DNA of 64,000 nt from Cordia subcordata (Eukaryota; Streptophyta; Magnoliopsida; Boraginales; Cordiaceae), in the NCBI GenBank assembly GCA_028554755.1, contig JAPTOF010000006.1, forward strand, positions 9,666,501 to 9,730,500. Reading direction: 5' to 3'. The position numbers and the translations under genes are program-made. The notes under the pieces were generated by a model, which saw only the letters and a program-made list of their open reading frames with translations, had not been told where the DNA came from and did no database searches. Positions 23,622-35,175 of this stretch are shown in pieces (position 1 is the first letter of the stretch; every line of letters starts with the position of its first letter).

Positions 23622-24694
23622 ATATGTATGTATGTATACGTATACATACATAGATATATATATATATATATATGTATAAATGTATATGTAACATTTTTTA
23701 AGTTTTTCCTCATGGCCCCCCTAAATTTTTTTCTTTCTTTTTCTTTTACTTGAGCTTCTTCTCCTAATGGCTTTTTTAGTATACATTTTTTCCTCTGCAA
23801 ATGATATTTTAGTGAAATTTTATAATAAATAAAAAATTTTAGAGGATAAATTTCAGTAATGCTTAATATATTTATTTTACTAGTTAGTCTTACAAGATAA
23901 ATTTAAGAAACTTCATAAATTTTGGATAGCTTTTCACAGAGAATTTATTTAGGGAATTTCTTTATATATAATTTATTTATTTTATAGGCTAGATAATTTT
24001 TTAAAGCCGAGAAGAATTTAATTTCACCTATTGAATCAACAAACTTTTCTTTACATAATTTTATATTGTTTTATTAAATAGCATTTGTTGAAAATTTCTC
24101 TTTAAAATAGACTGTTGTTAATTACTTTTGGTTTTATAAAATAGACTGAATATCTGGTTTACAAGTTAGTTCTGTGATCATATTGGTTTAAACCCATCTC
24201 ATAAGTTTTTATTGTGCATAAGCTCATACATTCTGATAAAACCTCTTATGTGTGGGCCTGTCAGAATTTGTTATAAGTAGGGCTAGGTCCCCTCTAACTC
24301 TAATAGTTTGTCCCATAGACATCTTGAGTAAGAGTAGGGAGGGGAAAATTCTAACCTAAATTGGTTAACAGTTTTCTTCAACAATAATGGCTTAAACAAG
24401 TACGTACTTCTGCTATCAATTATGTATTTGAATTTTATACTGTAAATTCTTGTATACAATCCTATATTGTGCTTATTGTATTTTCTTTACAATAATTAAT
24501 TGTTTATATTTTAGATATGTAATATTACCAACCTTAAGTAATTGTTATGATTATTGCCAAATATTTATTGGTTTTTCTATCACTTTAAAGAGAGAAAGAC
24601 TTGTAATTTTATTTATAACTATCTCTAAAATAATTTATATTTAAGTACATAAATAAATCTGGACCTCCAGTGACAAATTCTTGGGGTCACCCTG
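23562..24694. mobile_element. non-autonomous hAT-type DNA transposon
   Basis: The left end reads CAGGGACGGAACCAAG and the right end, reverse-complemented, reads CAGGGTGACCCCAAG, matching the CAGGG(G)CGGA style of hAT termini. It is flanked by an 8-bp duplication with one mismatch: AATACGCA (23554-23561) and AATACGTA (24695-24702). The 1,133-bp interior is AT-rich, contains a long (TA)n/(CATA)n microsatellite near the left end and has no transposase frame. Confidence 0.65.
23582..23692. repeat. compound (TA)n/(CATA)n microsatellite
   Basis: Alternating TATA, ACATATA and GTATGTATG tracts. Open frames across it on both strands are artefacts of the repeat. Confidence 0.95.
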
Positions 24695-24813
24695 AATACG
24701 TAGTTACGATTTGTTACAGGAAATATGATACAAGGGACCTCTGATCAACACCATCATAATGTTGCAACTGCCAATGAGTAAATTAAGGATCACTACTGAA
24801 CTAAGAAAGCAGT

Positions 24814-24897
24814 GCTACAGCTCAACCAGTGTCATAAATTGAAAAGATTTGATGCCCAAGGTTCCCGGGTTTGAATTACACCCAAAAAAAAAAAAAT
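24814..24897 (+). repeat. possible tRNA-derived SINE remnant
   Basis: An A-box-like CTACAGCTCAACCAGT is followed about 40 bp later by a B-box-like GGGTTTGAATTACAC and then by a run of 13 A at the 3' end. This order fits a tRNA-derived SINE. The boxes deviate from consensus and I see no target duplication. Confidence 0.35.
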
Positions 24898-25316
24898 TGT
24901 CTTGTTACCACTACAAGAAATGATTTTAATAGGTTTAATGCATGAATAATTTGGACCATACCATTTTTAAACATAGCCGTGTGTTTCGCCTTACTTAATT
25001 TCCGAAGGAACTCCCCATCATAAATAAAAGGAAAATGAAAAGGAGCACTCCGAAAGCAAACATAGGAAAGATGTGATATAAAACATAGGACTGGATTATA
25101 CATGGTATTTTATCAAAGACCAATGATCATGGTTTTTCTAGTATTCTTTAAATGCATATATAGTTCAGTGGGTGGAAATTAAAAAGAAAGGTAAGCCAAC
25201 TTGGAAGGGCATTTAGCACCTAGCATTGTCACATAACACCGTAGTGATTAAGTGCTAGGGCTATGGTGGAGTGTTTGTAAAATCTGTCTAAATTTGAACC
25301 ATGAATAATCTTAGTG

Positions 25317-25429
25317 AGTGTTTGGCTTTGCTTATTTGGTGCCTATAAGTACTTAAATAATAAAAAGTACGTGAACGAGTATTTTTTTCTAGGTGCTTAT
25401 AACCAAAATAAGCAAAGCTGAACACCCTT
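25317..25429. mobile_element. short foldback MITE
   Basis: The left arm GAGTGTTTGGCTTTGCTTAT pairs with the right end, whose reverse complement starts GGGTGTTCAGCTTTGCTTAT. The pairing goes on through the GTGCCTATAAG / CTTATAACC segments. The arms nearly meet, so the 113-bp unit is a single hairpin. I could not fix the target duplication. AT-rich DNA to about 25645 may belong to a second, nested small element. Confidence 0.6.
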
Positions 25430-25695
25430 TTACTTGGTTTTTTTTTCTTCCTTGTAAAAGTATATATTTTTTTAAATAGTACATCTTTTTTGCAATAAAT
25501 AATTTATTAAGTTGTCAAGGGGATTCTAAGTTTTAACTTTTATCAAAAGTTAAAAATTTTAACTTCAAAAAAACATTTTTTTCCTCAAAAATTATAAAAA
25601 AGAAATGAGTTTAAATCAAAATTTAATCCAAACAAACCTTTACACGTTTATGGGCTTACACAAGGTCTTCTGAAACACTAGAGATTAATAGTCTA

Positions 25696-25950
25696 TTTGA
25701 AATGATCTTATTTTAGAATATTTATCCTATAGAAATGAAAAGATATCTTATAAGATTTAAGACATCATGTGACATTCATACTATTAAAACTCAAAACACC
25801 CCATACTTTATATCAACAATCTATCCCTATCTTATTTTTTACAATTATGAAAATAAAATATCTTATCACAAGTATATTATATACTCAAAATCAACTATAT
25901 TTTTTGATATAAAAAAGTATCTTATTGTAAGATATACCAAACCAGAGCAT
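25696..25950. mobile_element. MITE family C, copy 1
   Basis: Its left part (GAAATGATCTTATTTTAGAA and ATATCTTATAAGATTTAAGA) matches the element at 43170-43430 base for base over long stretches. The right part carries the inverted form (AAGTATCTTATTGTAAGATA). It has no coding capacity. The outer ends are approximate. Confidence 0.6.
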
Positions 25951-26061
25951 AAGAGTATCTACTATTTGAAATTGGTAGATTTGAGATGAAAAATTTGAGA
26001 TAGAAAATTTTCGTCTCAAATCTAAAATTTTTTGTGGTGACCGAGAGAGTTCTAAACAAAA

Positions 26062-26063
26062 TG

Positions 26064-26100
<37 letters not shown>
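26062..26100. repeat. (TA)n(CA)n microsatellite
   Basis: About 14 TA units followed by CACACACACA. Confidence 0.95.
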
Positions 26101-26214
26101 TTTTATTTTTATAATAGATAAAACAACTAGTATGGAATGGACATAAGAAATTTCAGATGTCTCAGAGATGCCCATTCATCAACCAAGATGAATTTTTGAT
26201 ATGTATAGCTTCAA

Positions 26215-27613
26215 CTCCCCCCTTTATGAAGAAGTTCCGGTGCAGACACCTTTTTGAATTAAGACTTCCCTCCGCTTATTAGATCTGAACCGCTGGTGAA
26301 TTTGTTGGATAGAAAGATCTTTGTAAAATCGAATCAATTGCTTGGGTGATTGCCCCTTAGCCTGTTGTTTGGCGAAAAAGACTCCCAAGAGTTTTTATAA
26401 TGGGGCAAACTATCTCCTGGTAAAGGGATACTGGAGTCATAGCGGCAGCCATAACCTTTTCTTTATTAGTTCATGTTGTACTTCCCGACGAACTCCTTTT
26501 TCCTATGCACATAAAGAAGTGGAATCCAAGAAATGAAAGCAACTACTATCTTCTTTCATAGCTCTTTCTCGTCGAACCCTTGTTGCCCCCATCGAGTAGA
26601 CATAATTGGTATACTAATTCTTTGATTTGGAAAAAGGCAATGAAATTCTTTTCTTACACTTACATAAAAAAGGGGTAACTTCTATGAGGGACGTCATGCG
26701 ATCTAGCATGGGAAAATCCAATTTCCCTGGGGCGTGTAAGTCTTGGCATCATGAAGTAAACTAGACTGGCTTCGGTCTCTCTCTACATGAAGCACCCGAG
26801 CTTCATACAGGGTCTTATTAGGTTCTTTCCCCGGTCTTGCCAGCGATCAACCATCCACTCTCAAGATTCATATTGATCAATTGATCTCCACATCCTGCCA
26901 GTTCGCTAAGTAGACTCACTTTACCGAGGGGCAACAAAGGCTGGAACTCTTCCTACCAAAGGGGACCTACTTCTCATCCTAGGAGTTAGCAGGAAAGAGT
27001 CCCCTCTCTATCTGTCTCTCTGTCGTTATTGCCCAGAGGAGAAGACTAGGTAGGGATGACAAGATTGGAACCCGTGAGCAAATTTTCTGTTTTATTGGCA
27101 CCCGATAGGTTGGCTGTTAGATTGAGTTGAAAGCCTACCAACGCATAAAGGTTCCAATTCGAGCGAGAGCCCAAACGAGGGAAACGAGAAGATCTTGATC
27201 GAAAGCTCCACTGTTCTAAATAGTGAGAAAGACTTTATAAATTTAATCAAATCGATCGAGAGTGTCATCATCTGTTAGGTGGGCCAACCGACCGACCGAG
27301 TTGGGCTGGGCGTTCATGTCACAAAATCTTTCTCTATTAGGTTATTCAAATAAGTCGTATTTTCCGTGGTTTTCCCATGTTACAACTTCCATATCAATTC
27401 AATCGATCCAAAATGGATTGGTTAAACATTCCATTAGGAAGCCTGGTCTTGACTCTTCTGTGTGGTATTCATTCTCGTTCGACTCTTGGAATCACATCCA
27501 ACAGTGGTTGGAACAACTCGCAAAATCTAACCACTTCACCTACTTCATTGCCCCCAACCCTTTCTCGTACCTCTATTGAAACAGAATGGTTTCATGTTCT
27601 GTCATCAATTGGT
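26215..27613 (+). other. mitochondrial-like DNA insertion (NUMT)
   Basis: The base composition rises in GC against the surrounding DNA. The right end is a piece of mitochondrial ccmB in its normal reading frame. Upstream sequence (for example CCTCCGCTTATTAGATCTGA and GGGGCAACAAAGGCTGG) has the look of plant mitochondrial intergenic DNA, with no nuclear repeat signatures. The right breakpoint is near 27613, where ccmB similarity stops inside the gene. The left breakpoint near 26215 is set only by the composition change. Confidence 0.7.
27335..27613 (+). pseudogene. ccmB: 3' part of mitochondrial ccmB (cytochrome c maturation), nuclear pseudogene
   Basis: In mitochondria ccmB encodes a membrane subunit of the ABC-type complex that serves cytochrome c haem attachment. 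Here an open frame from ATG 27377 reads MLQLPYQFNRSKMDWLNIPL, GSLVLTLLCGIHSRSTLGIT and finally SRTSIETEWFHVLSSIG, the recognisable latter part of the protein. The bases just before 27377 continue the family in the same frame (IQISRIFRGFP) until a stop and small deletion near 27335. After 27613 the frame enters unrelated nuclear sequence. Truncation at both ends and nuclear surroundings make it a dead transfer copy. Confidence 0.8.
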
Positions 27614-27751
27614 AAAATGGAATTTTGGTGCCATCTTAGCGGCACCATACAATATTAGAAAAGATTTAATAGCTGAAGTGATAGTATAATTGTTAAAATT
27701 CAATATACTCAATTACCTAAATTATTCTATAAAACCTAGTTATATCATTAC

Positions 27752-28025
27752 AGTTATGAAATTATACATATGTGTGGATATTCATCATGGTAGGAGTTTT
27801 CACATATGAGATATAGTTATCCTCATCTCAACAGATATAGAGTTGGTTTGGAACAATATACTTTGGTCTTATCTAACTTCTACTGTATTTGCCCCTATAA
27901 ACAGAGCTCTTGGCATTGTATTTTCTACGCATCAAAATAATAAGAGTTCTTCTTCCTCTTATAATATTTTCTCTCTTCTCTATTTAATTTCTGTAGCCAC
28001 TTAATTCTTGATTAGTTTCACAACA
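27752..28025 (+). repeat. 5' LTR of the decayed copia element
   Basis: 274 bp, ending TTTCACAACA. The Ty1/copia primer site CGTTATCAGCAC follows at 28026-28037. A TATA-like CTATAAACAG lies near 27895-27904. Confidence 0.85.
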
Positions 28026-28476
28026 CGTTATCAGCACAAAGCTCTTGGTTTAGAGGAAAGACTTCCTGATTCAAGGTAATTTCCTTAATTTATCTTTAAT
28101 ATTTTATAATAAAAGTTGTCTTTGGAATCAATATCAAAAATATGTTTTCAGTTTAAAAAATATATGGAATGAAGGAATTTACATGCAATCATAACTCATA
28201 CGTGTAGATGTTGTAAATTAATTCCATGACCATGTATTACTCGATCAGATCTAATAGTTTCATGGACAAGTAAAAGAATTTGATATATCAATTAAGTTCT
28301 TGGGATTATGATTGCTGAAGTAATGGACATGTCTTTAATTGAGGTCATATCGAGCATTACGAATAATAGATAGGATAGATTTATTATACCTTCATAATTT
28401 AATAGGCAATGTAATTTGCTAATTTACACTCCATTATATGAACTAATGCATATTTAATTTGATACATTTTAGATTT

Positions 28477-28853
28477 ATGACACCGAATCTCACAAAGCTT
28501 GAATTTGTTGTCCTTGATATTTCTGGTAATAATTATTTATCATGAATCTCTAATGCCGAAGTACATCTGAATGCCGAGCAACTTGGAGATACAACTAAAG
28601 AAGGAAATGATGCATCCTTACAAGATCGCGCTAAAGCATTAATACTCCTTCGTCACCTTCTCCATGAAGGGTTTAAAGCTGAATATCTTACCGTAAAGGA
28701 TTTACAAGTTCTCTGGCAAAATTTGAAGGAAAGATTTGACTACCATAAATCAGTGATCCATCTTAAAGCTCGCCATGAATGGATTCACTTGCGATTGCAA
28801 GATTTTAAAGGCTGTAAGTGAGTATAACTCCGTCATTTTTAGAATTACTTCAT
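28477..28853 (+). pseudogene. gag: copia gag, N-terminal part
   Basis: ATG 28477 opens MTPNLTKLEFVVLDISGNNY. A TGA near 28545 replaces the Trp of the usual YLSW. The frame continues with AKALILLRHLLHEGFKAEYL and ARHEWIHLRLQDFK, typical copia gag (UBN2/retrotrans-gag type). One extra base near 28812 shifts the frame. The gene is then cut by the solo LTR and continues at about 30174. Confidence 0.85.
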
Positions 28854-28869
28854 TTTTTAGCATTACTTT

Positions 28870-30168
28870 TGTGGGTGCAAATATCTTAAGAGGGGGAGGG
28901 GGTGAATTAAGATATTAATACTAATTTTCGTTTTTTTTTTAATTTTCAGAAAATTTACAACTTCTAACAAGCAATATATCAAACACAAGATAAGCAAGGT
29001 AAGAACAATAAAAATAGAGATGCAGAGAGACAAATGATTTTAAGGTGGTTCGGCCAAGCCTACGTCCACCGCCCAAGGAATCTCCTCTTAGGACTTCAAA
29101 GATCTCCACTAAAATGCTTGTTCAAAACTTGGTGAAGCACAAACCAAGTTCTTTACAACCTCTTTGAAGTCTTACTTCAAAGAACCCAAGAGATTCTCTC
29201 TATAGGATTTCCTCACACTTTACAAGCTTAAATGGATATATCTCACAATGATTAAAGCTCTCAAAGTGTGTATATACTCAAGATTGAAAAGAGATTGAAT
29301 CTGAAATCTTCCTTAAGAAGAGAAAGAACAAGCTCTTGAAAGCTCAAATATATTGCAAGAATGGCTCAAAGATGGATTGAATGATGATAAACACTTTTGC
29401 ACACTTCAATTGATGTTTAGAAAGTGTATTTGAATGAGTATTTAAAGAGATTTGGGGGTTAGGGATTTGGTAGGAGAAGAAGGATGAAGATTTTCAGCGT
29501 AACGGTAATAAACGGCTAGTGCATTTATTACAACTCGTCACGGCCGACCGCTTGGTCGTCTGGCTTGCCCTTCTCCTTCTCTGGCGAGGCCGGACGCCTT
29601 CGCCGGTCGCCCGGCTAGGGGGTCCGGCTTTTCCCTTCACCTCTCTGATTAGGCCGGGCGACCACCTGTGTCACCGGCCGATCCGGGGTCCGCCACTTGA
29701 ATGTGAAGTAAAGCCAGATTTTGCAGAAAAACAAATTCAAGTGCATTTTCACAACTCCAAGTTATTTTGAATAACTATGTAAATGCATGTTGTGAATAAA
29801 AACACCCCAAAAACTTATTTTATCTCAATGTGTGCATTCAAATACATTTGTGCATATGTTATTTTTAAAAGTGTAAGACTTGAAAATTTTTTCAATGACA
29901 AAGAAAAATATTTTGAGCCAAGTCCACACAATATATAGGCATTTCACAAAAAGAGGAAGAAGAAAAATAAATCCGGTACCCCTTATGTCTTCTCTTCTCC
30001 TCCTTATGCCTTCTCATCTTTTCTCTTCTTCAAATAACCCTTTTGCACATCTTCATATCTTTCCAAGCTTCATATTGATGACATCTCATTTTCACAAGAA
30101 GCTATTTAGTTAAATAATTCATATATATATTTTCATCATCAAAATCAATAATGAATATTTAGCTAACA
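28870..30168 (-). mobile_element. solo LTR of a second retrotransposon, reversed, inside copia gag
   Basis: Gag similarity stops at about 28853 and resumes at about 30174 with the next expected residues (LKLCREKITDKDMLEK). The intervening 1.3 kb begins TGTGGGTGCA and ends GCTAACA, so on the minus strand it runs TGTTAGC...CA. Flanks ACTTT (28865-28869) and AATTT (30169-30173) are a 5-bp duplication with one mismatch. On the minus strand it contains GTGGACGTAGGCTTGGCCGA, a sequence found near the R/U5 part of many plant copia LTRs. A GC-rich patch at 29535-29700 stands out. No internal coding region is present, so a full element recombined to a single LTR. Confidence 0.75.
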
Positions 30169-30173
30169 AATTT

Positions 30174-30890
30174 GCAATTGAAATTATGCAGAGAAAAGAT
30201 CACTGATAAAGACATGTTAGAAAAGACATTCTTTACTTTTCATGCATCAAATATGCTCTTACAACAACAATATAAAGAATGTGGTTTTAAAAAATATTCT
30301 GAGCTAGTTTTATGTCTTCTTGTTGTTGAACAAAATAATGAGCTCTTGATGAAAAATCATCAAACACAACCAATTGGCTCAAAACCATTCCCTAAAGTGA
30401 ATGGAGTTGCGTCCCCTGAGGTGAACGCTACATCATCAAACAATTATGGTCGTAAACATGGTCATAGACGTGGTCATGGTCGTGATCGTAGTCGTGGTCA
30501 AAATCGTGGCCAAAATAATGGACCAAATAAATCAAATTTCAAGAGGCAAAGAAACCACAACAAAGGAGATAATCCACAAAATAAATCGTTCCAGCATACA
30601 GATAATGTCTGCAATAGATGTGGCATGAAAGGGATCAGTATCGCAATTGCTGTATCTCTAAACATTTTGTGGATCTTTACCAAGCTTTGTTGAATGATGA
30701 GAAAAAGTATGCTGAAACAATTCTTGCTGAAAATCAAGCTAACTATACATATTTGGATTGGTCCGATTTTTTCAAGGACCCTACTGGCAATATTAAACAT
30801 TTATTCATGATGGAAATGTCCATCTGGATTGATTTTCATGCACTCATTCATAAGAACTTTGATCTCTTACATTAGTTTTAGATTAGCTTT
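30174..30890 (+). pseudogene. gag: copia gag, C-terminal part with zinc knuckle
   Basis: Reads MLEKTFFTFHASNMLLQQQY, LLVVEQNNELLMKNHQT, then an Arg/Gly/His-rich stretch (RRGHGRDRSRGQNRG) typical of copia nucleocapsid. The zinc knuckle starts CNRCGMKG near 30610. A frameshift there moves the rest (YRNCCISKHFVDLYQALL) to another frame, which ends at 30875. Confidence 0.85.
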
Positions 30891-31009
30891 ATTTAGTTCA
30901 AGTTAATTTATTTATTTATAGACATTTTTCTTGTCATGGTCAAAATGGACAATTTTAGTTTTATGTGAATGCTTTTATATATATTATGTTTGTTTTATTT
31001 TTATTTTTT

Positions 31010-32420
31010 TTGACGAAATATGGACTTGCATGATATCAATGGTGGAGAAAGGTGCTTGGCAGATAGTGTTATAACACACACTATCCTAAAAAAATAAAAC
31101 ATATTTCTCCCAATTAAATTTAGCTGAAGTAAATGTGAATACCATATCTGGTACTGCTAAGCTAATTGAAAGATTTGGAAAAGCATGTGTTGTTTTTCCT
31201 AGAGGAACAAAAATCATAATAAGCAATGTCTTATATTCAAGTAGATCACAAAGAAATCTACTAAGTTTTAAAGATATTCAGAAAATGGTTATCATATTGA
31301 AACCATGAAGGAAAGTGATAAAGAATATCTCTATATTACATCGCTTGAATCTGGCAAAAAGCACATATTAGAAAAATTGTCAGCATTATCTTCTAGATTA
31401 TGTTATTCACATATAAATCCTGTGGAATCACATGTTGCGGTAAATGAGAAGGTATTTGATCCAAAGAGTTTTAACCTTTAGCACGATCGCCTTAGACATC
31501 CAGGTGCCAATATGATAAGAAGAATCATTGAAAACTCCCGTGGGCACCCATTAAAAACCAAAAAATCTTGTCATCTAGTGAATATTTATGTGCTACTTGT
31601 GCTCAAGAGAAATTAATTATAAGGCCTTCCCCAACTAAAATTGATGTTAAACATCCTGTATTTTGAGAAAGAATTCAAAGGGGCATATATAGGCCAATTT
31701 CTCCATCATGTAGACCATTTCGATATTTTATGATATTAATAGATGCCTTCACACGTTGGTCACATGTCTCCTTATTATCCACTCGAAATGTGGCATTTGC
31801 AAGACTTCTTGCCCTTATGTACACAATTTTCGGATTATACAATCAAGAAAATTCGTATTGATAATGCAGGAGAATTTATATTCCAATCTTTTAATGATTA
31901 TTGCATGTCTATTGGGATTATAGTTGAGCATCTTGTGGTTTACGCACATACTTAAAATGGTCTAGCTGAGTCTTTTATTAAACGATTGTAGCTAATTGCT
32001 AGACCTTTATTTATGAGAACTAAGTTGTCTAGTCCTGCTTAGGGACATGCCATATTACATGTTGCAGTATTTGTTCAAATGAGACCAACTGCTTATTATA
32101 AATACTCTTATTTACAATTGGTTCCTGGTCAAAAACCCAATATATCACATTTAAAAATTTTTGGTTGTGTGTTATATGTTCCAATTGCTCTATTACAGCA
32201 CACAAAAATAGAACCACAAAGAAGGCTAGGAATATCTGTTGGCTTTAAATCTTCATCGATTGTTAAATATCTTGAACCTTTAACTGGAGATCTTTTAATA
32301 GCACGCATTGTTAATTGCCAATTTGATAAAACAATATTCCCAGTATTAGAAGGAGAAAAGAAAAAGCTAAAAAGCAGGAAATTATATAGAATGCATCATT
32401 TATGAATCATTTTGATCCTC
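31010..32420 (+). pseudogene. pol: copia protease/integrase region, many stops
   Basis: The protease-side block near 31050-31300 reads CLADSVITHTILKNKTYF and ISGTAKLIERFGKA. The GAG-pre-integrase motif is HDRLRHPGANMIRRIIENS at about 31482, with the leading Trp changed to a TAG stop. The integrase core follows with RYFMILIDAFTRWSH near 31720. Stops at about 31665, 31953 and 31990 interrupt it. The C-terminal part (HLKIFGCVLYVPIA) is near 32145. It is too broken to yield an integrase. Confidence 0.8.
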
Positions 32421-32979
32421 GCACAAACCAATCTAAATTATAAGTCAAGAAAATTATTCATTTGCAAAAAATTGCTCACCAATTGCCAGATATATTCGTT
32501 GGTACAAAGAGAGTGACTAAGTCACATGTTCCAGCTTTAAATGCTCCCGCTAGAATAGATATTCCAATAGAGCAATCTTCTAATACTCTAGCACATGAGT
32601 CTATAACATACCAAAAGCGTGGTAGATTAATTGGGTCCAAAGATAAAAATCCTCGAAAAAGAAGGGAGCTAAATAAGAAAGATGGTGTTTTTGAGGTTTT
32701 TGATAATCCTGTAGATGTTGCACAAATAGCTCAAAAGGCAACTTCAACAGAATATCAACTATCCGAGCATGAGGTGAATAGCGACAATATTGAAAATGAA
32801 TAGATCTCAATTAATTATATCTCTACAGGAAAAAGATCGAACCGAAATGAGATTATTATTGATGAAAATTTTGCATATGCAGTAGCTACTGAATTAATTA
32901 ATGAAAGCGAGGATCTTGAACCAAAATTTGTTCAAGAATGTTGATATAGAAATGATTGGCCTAAATGAAAAGACACAAT

Positions 32980-34520
32980 TAAGGCTAAATTAAATTCACT
33001 TGCAAAGCATTAAGTCTTTGGACCTATAATCCAAACACTTGAAAATATAAAGCCTGTAGGCTACAAGTGGGTATTTGTATGCAAGCGAAATGAAAACAAT
33101 GAAATTGAAATATATAAAGCACGACTTATAACGCAAAGATTTTCACAAAGGCCTAGAATTGATTATGAGGAAACATATTCTCCTATGGTGGACGCAATTA
33201 CATTTAGATATTTAATCAGCCTAGCAATTTCTGAAGGGCTTCATATGCGTCTTATAGATGTAGTGGCAGCATATTTATATAGGTCACTTGATAATAATAT
33301 TTATATGAAAGTTCTTGAAGAACTAAATATGCTTGAAGCATATAAATCAAATCCCCGGGAAACGTACTTCATCAAATTGCAAAGATCTTTATATGGGTTG
33401 AAACAATATAGACGAATGTGGTACAACTGTTTGAGCACATGCCTTTTAAAAGAAGGATATGTTAATAGTCCCATAAGCCCACATGTTTTTATTAAGAAAT
33501 CAAGAAATAGATTTGTTATTATTGCTGAATATGTTGATGGTTTAAACATCATAGGAACTATTGAAGAGCTTAAAACAGTAACTGCATGTTTAACTAAAGA
33601 GTGTGAGATGAAAGATCTTGGAAAAAATAAATTTTTTCTTGGCGTACAAATCAAACATTTGTCAAGTAGAATTTTGGCCCACTAAAAGACTTGTACTGAA
33701 AAAGTTTTGAAGAGATTTAATATGGATAAAGCTCATCCATTGAGTAACCCGATGATCGTCCAATCTCTTGAAATACAAAAGGACCCTTTTTGTCCTCGAG
33801 AGGATAATGAAAAAATCCTTGGTCCTGAAATACTATATCTTAATGCCATTGGTGCATTGATGTTTCTTGCTAATAATACACGCCCTAATATTACATTTGC
33901 TGTAAATCTATTAGCAAGGTTTAGTACTGCACCAATACGAAGATATTGGATTGGTGTTGAACATATATTTTGTTATCTTCGTGGAACAACGAATATGGGA
34001 TTATTATATTCAAAGCGTACACAACCTGAATTAATTGGGTATACAGATACTAGATATTTATCTGATCTACATAAAGGACGATCTCAAACTGGGTATCTTT
34101 TCACATATGGTGGTACTACTATTTCTTGGTGTTCAACAAAGCAAATTATTGCCGCCATTTCCTCAAATCATGCTGAACTACTTGCACTACATGAGGCAAG
34201 CCGAGAATGTGTATGGTTAAGGTCTTTAACTCAAATATATTGAAGGAGAATGCGACATTCCAAATATCAAAGGAGGCCCTACTATATTATATGAAGATAA
34301 TGTTGTATGTATTGCTCAAGTCAAACGAGGCTACATCAAAGGCGATAGAACTAAACATATTTTACCGAAATTCTTCTTTATACATGAATTCCAAAAGAAA
34401 GGTGAGATTGATATTCGTCAGGTTTGCTTAAGTGAAAATTTAGCAGACTTGTTTACAAAAGCTTTACTTACAACAACATTGGAGAAACCAGTACACAAAA
34501 TTGGAATGCGACGACTTAAG
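32980..34520 (+). pseudogene. pol: copia reverse transcriptase / RNase H, catalytic motif altered
   Basis: Blocks in order: GYKWVFVCKRNENNEIEIYK (33060), ARLITQRFSQRPRIDYEETY, the LYGLKQYRRMWY block (33395), the RT active site near 33530, KFFLGVQIKHLSS, then RNase H from 33850 (YLNAIGALMFLANNTRPNI), GYTDTRYLSD and HAELLALHEASRECVWL. The active site reads YVDG instead of YVDD, so the second catalytic Asp is lost. A TAA follows at 33683-33685, another stop at 34241-34243, and the tail is frameshifted. A purine tract GAGGGGGAG near 34543 marks the 3' end of the internal region. Confidence 0.88.
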
Positions 34521-35175
34521 GATTGCTCTTGATTGCCTTCATGAGGGGGAGAATTATGCACACTCTATTCTTTTTCCCTTCGCCTAGGTTTTTTCCTAGC
34601 AAGGTTTTTAATGAGGTAGTTACAAGCGCTTTAAGAATAGCGTACTATTTTTCCTTCACTAGAATTTTTTTTCCGTTGAATTTTTTTTTCCAAATAAAGT
34701 TTTTATGAGACATATTCTCGAACATCGGCATTGGTTATGACTTAAAGAGGATATATAATTGGCGTAATTTGCATGTGATCTTTGCTAAAGTTTGTAAAAT
34801 GTGACTTACGAATAAGAGAATAGAACTTTCTAGTGCTTGAAAGTTGAATCTATAGTTGCATGGGATTCATTCCCAATAGCATTTTTTTTTTTTTGCAGGA
34901 TGATTCATTCCCAATAATTGTACGTTGTAATCGGTATTTAACTTTCCTTGAATTGAAAAGAGGTTGAATCTATAGTTGGCATACTTAAGCAACTATAGCA
35001 TAGAATTTTTCACAAGAACAACTGCACAACACTCTCAAACGGCAAACGGATTAGCCTTGCGAATAGATACTAGCAAAGTGAGTGGAAACCTTGTTCGTAT
35101 TTCGAGTTTGAATGAGTTAATAAACTAGAGTTAATTCATAAAGTATTACAATAATTAATTTAAATTATGTATCGA

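Noticed and set aside
23463..23800. Overlapping frames on both strands rich in Tyr/Ile
   Set aside because: They are translations of a (TA)/(CATA) microsatellite.
24909..24921. CACTACAAGAAAT as the end of a CACTA (En/Spm) transposon
   Set aside because: I found no matching inverted end or 3-bp duplication within reach, so a single 13-base match is not enough.
27262..27579. 105-codon frame overlapping the ccmB fragment
   Set aside because: It is the wrong frame across mitochondrial ccmB; the real one starts at 27377.
29519..29770. GC-rich 83-codon frame
   Set aside because: It lies inside the reversed solo LTR; the openness follows from high GC and not from coding signals.
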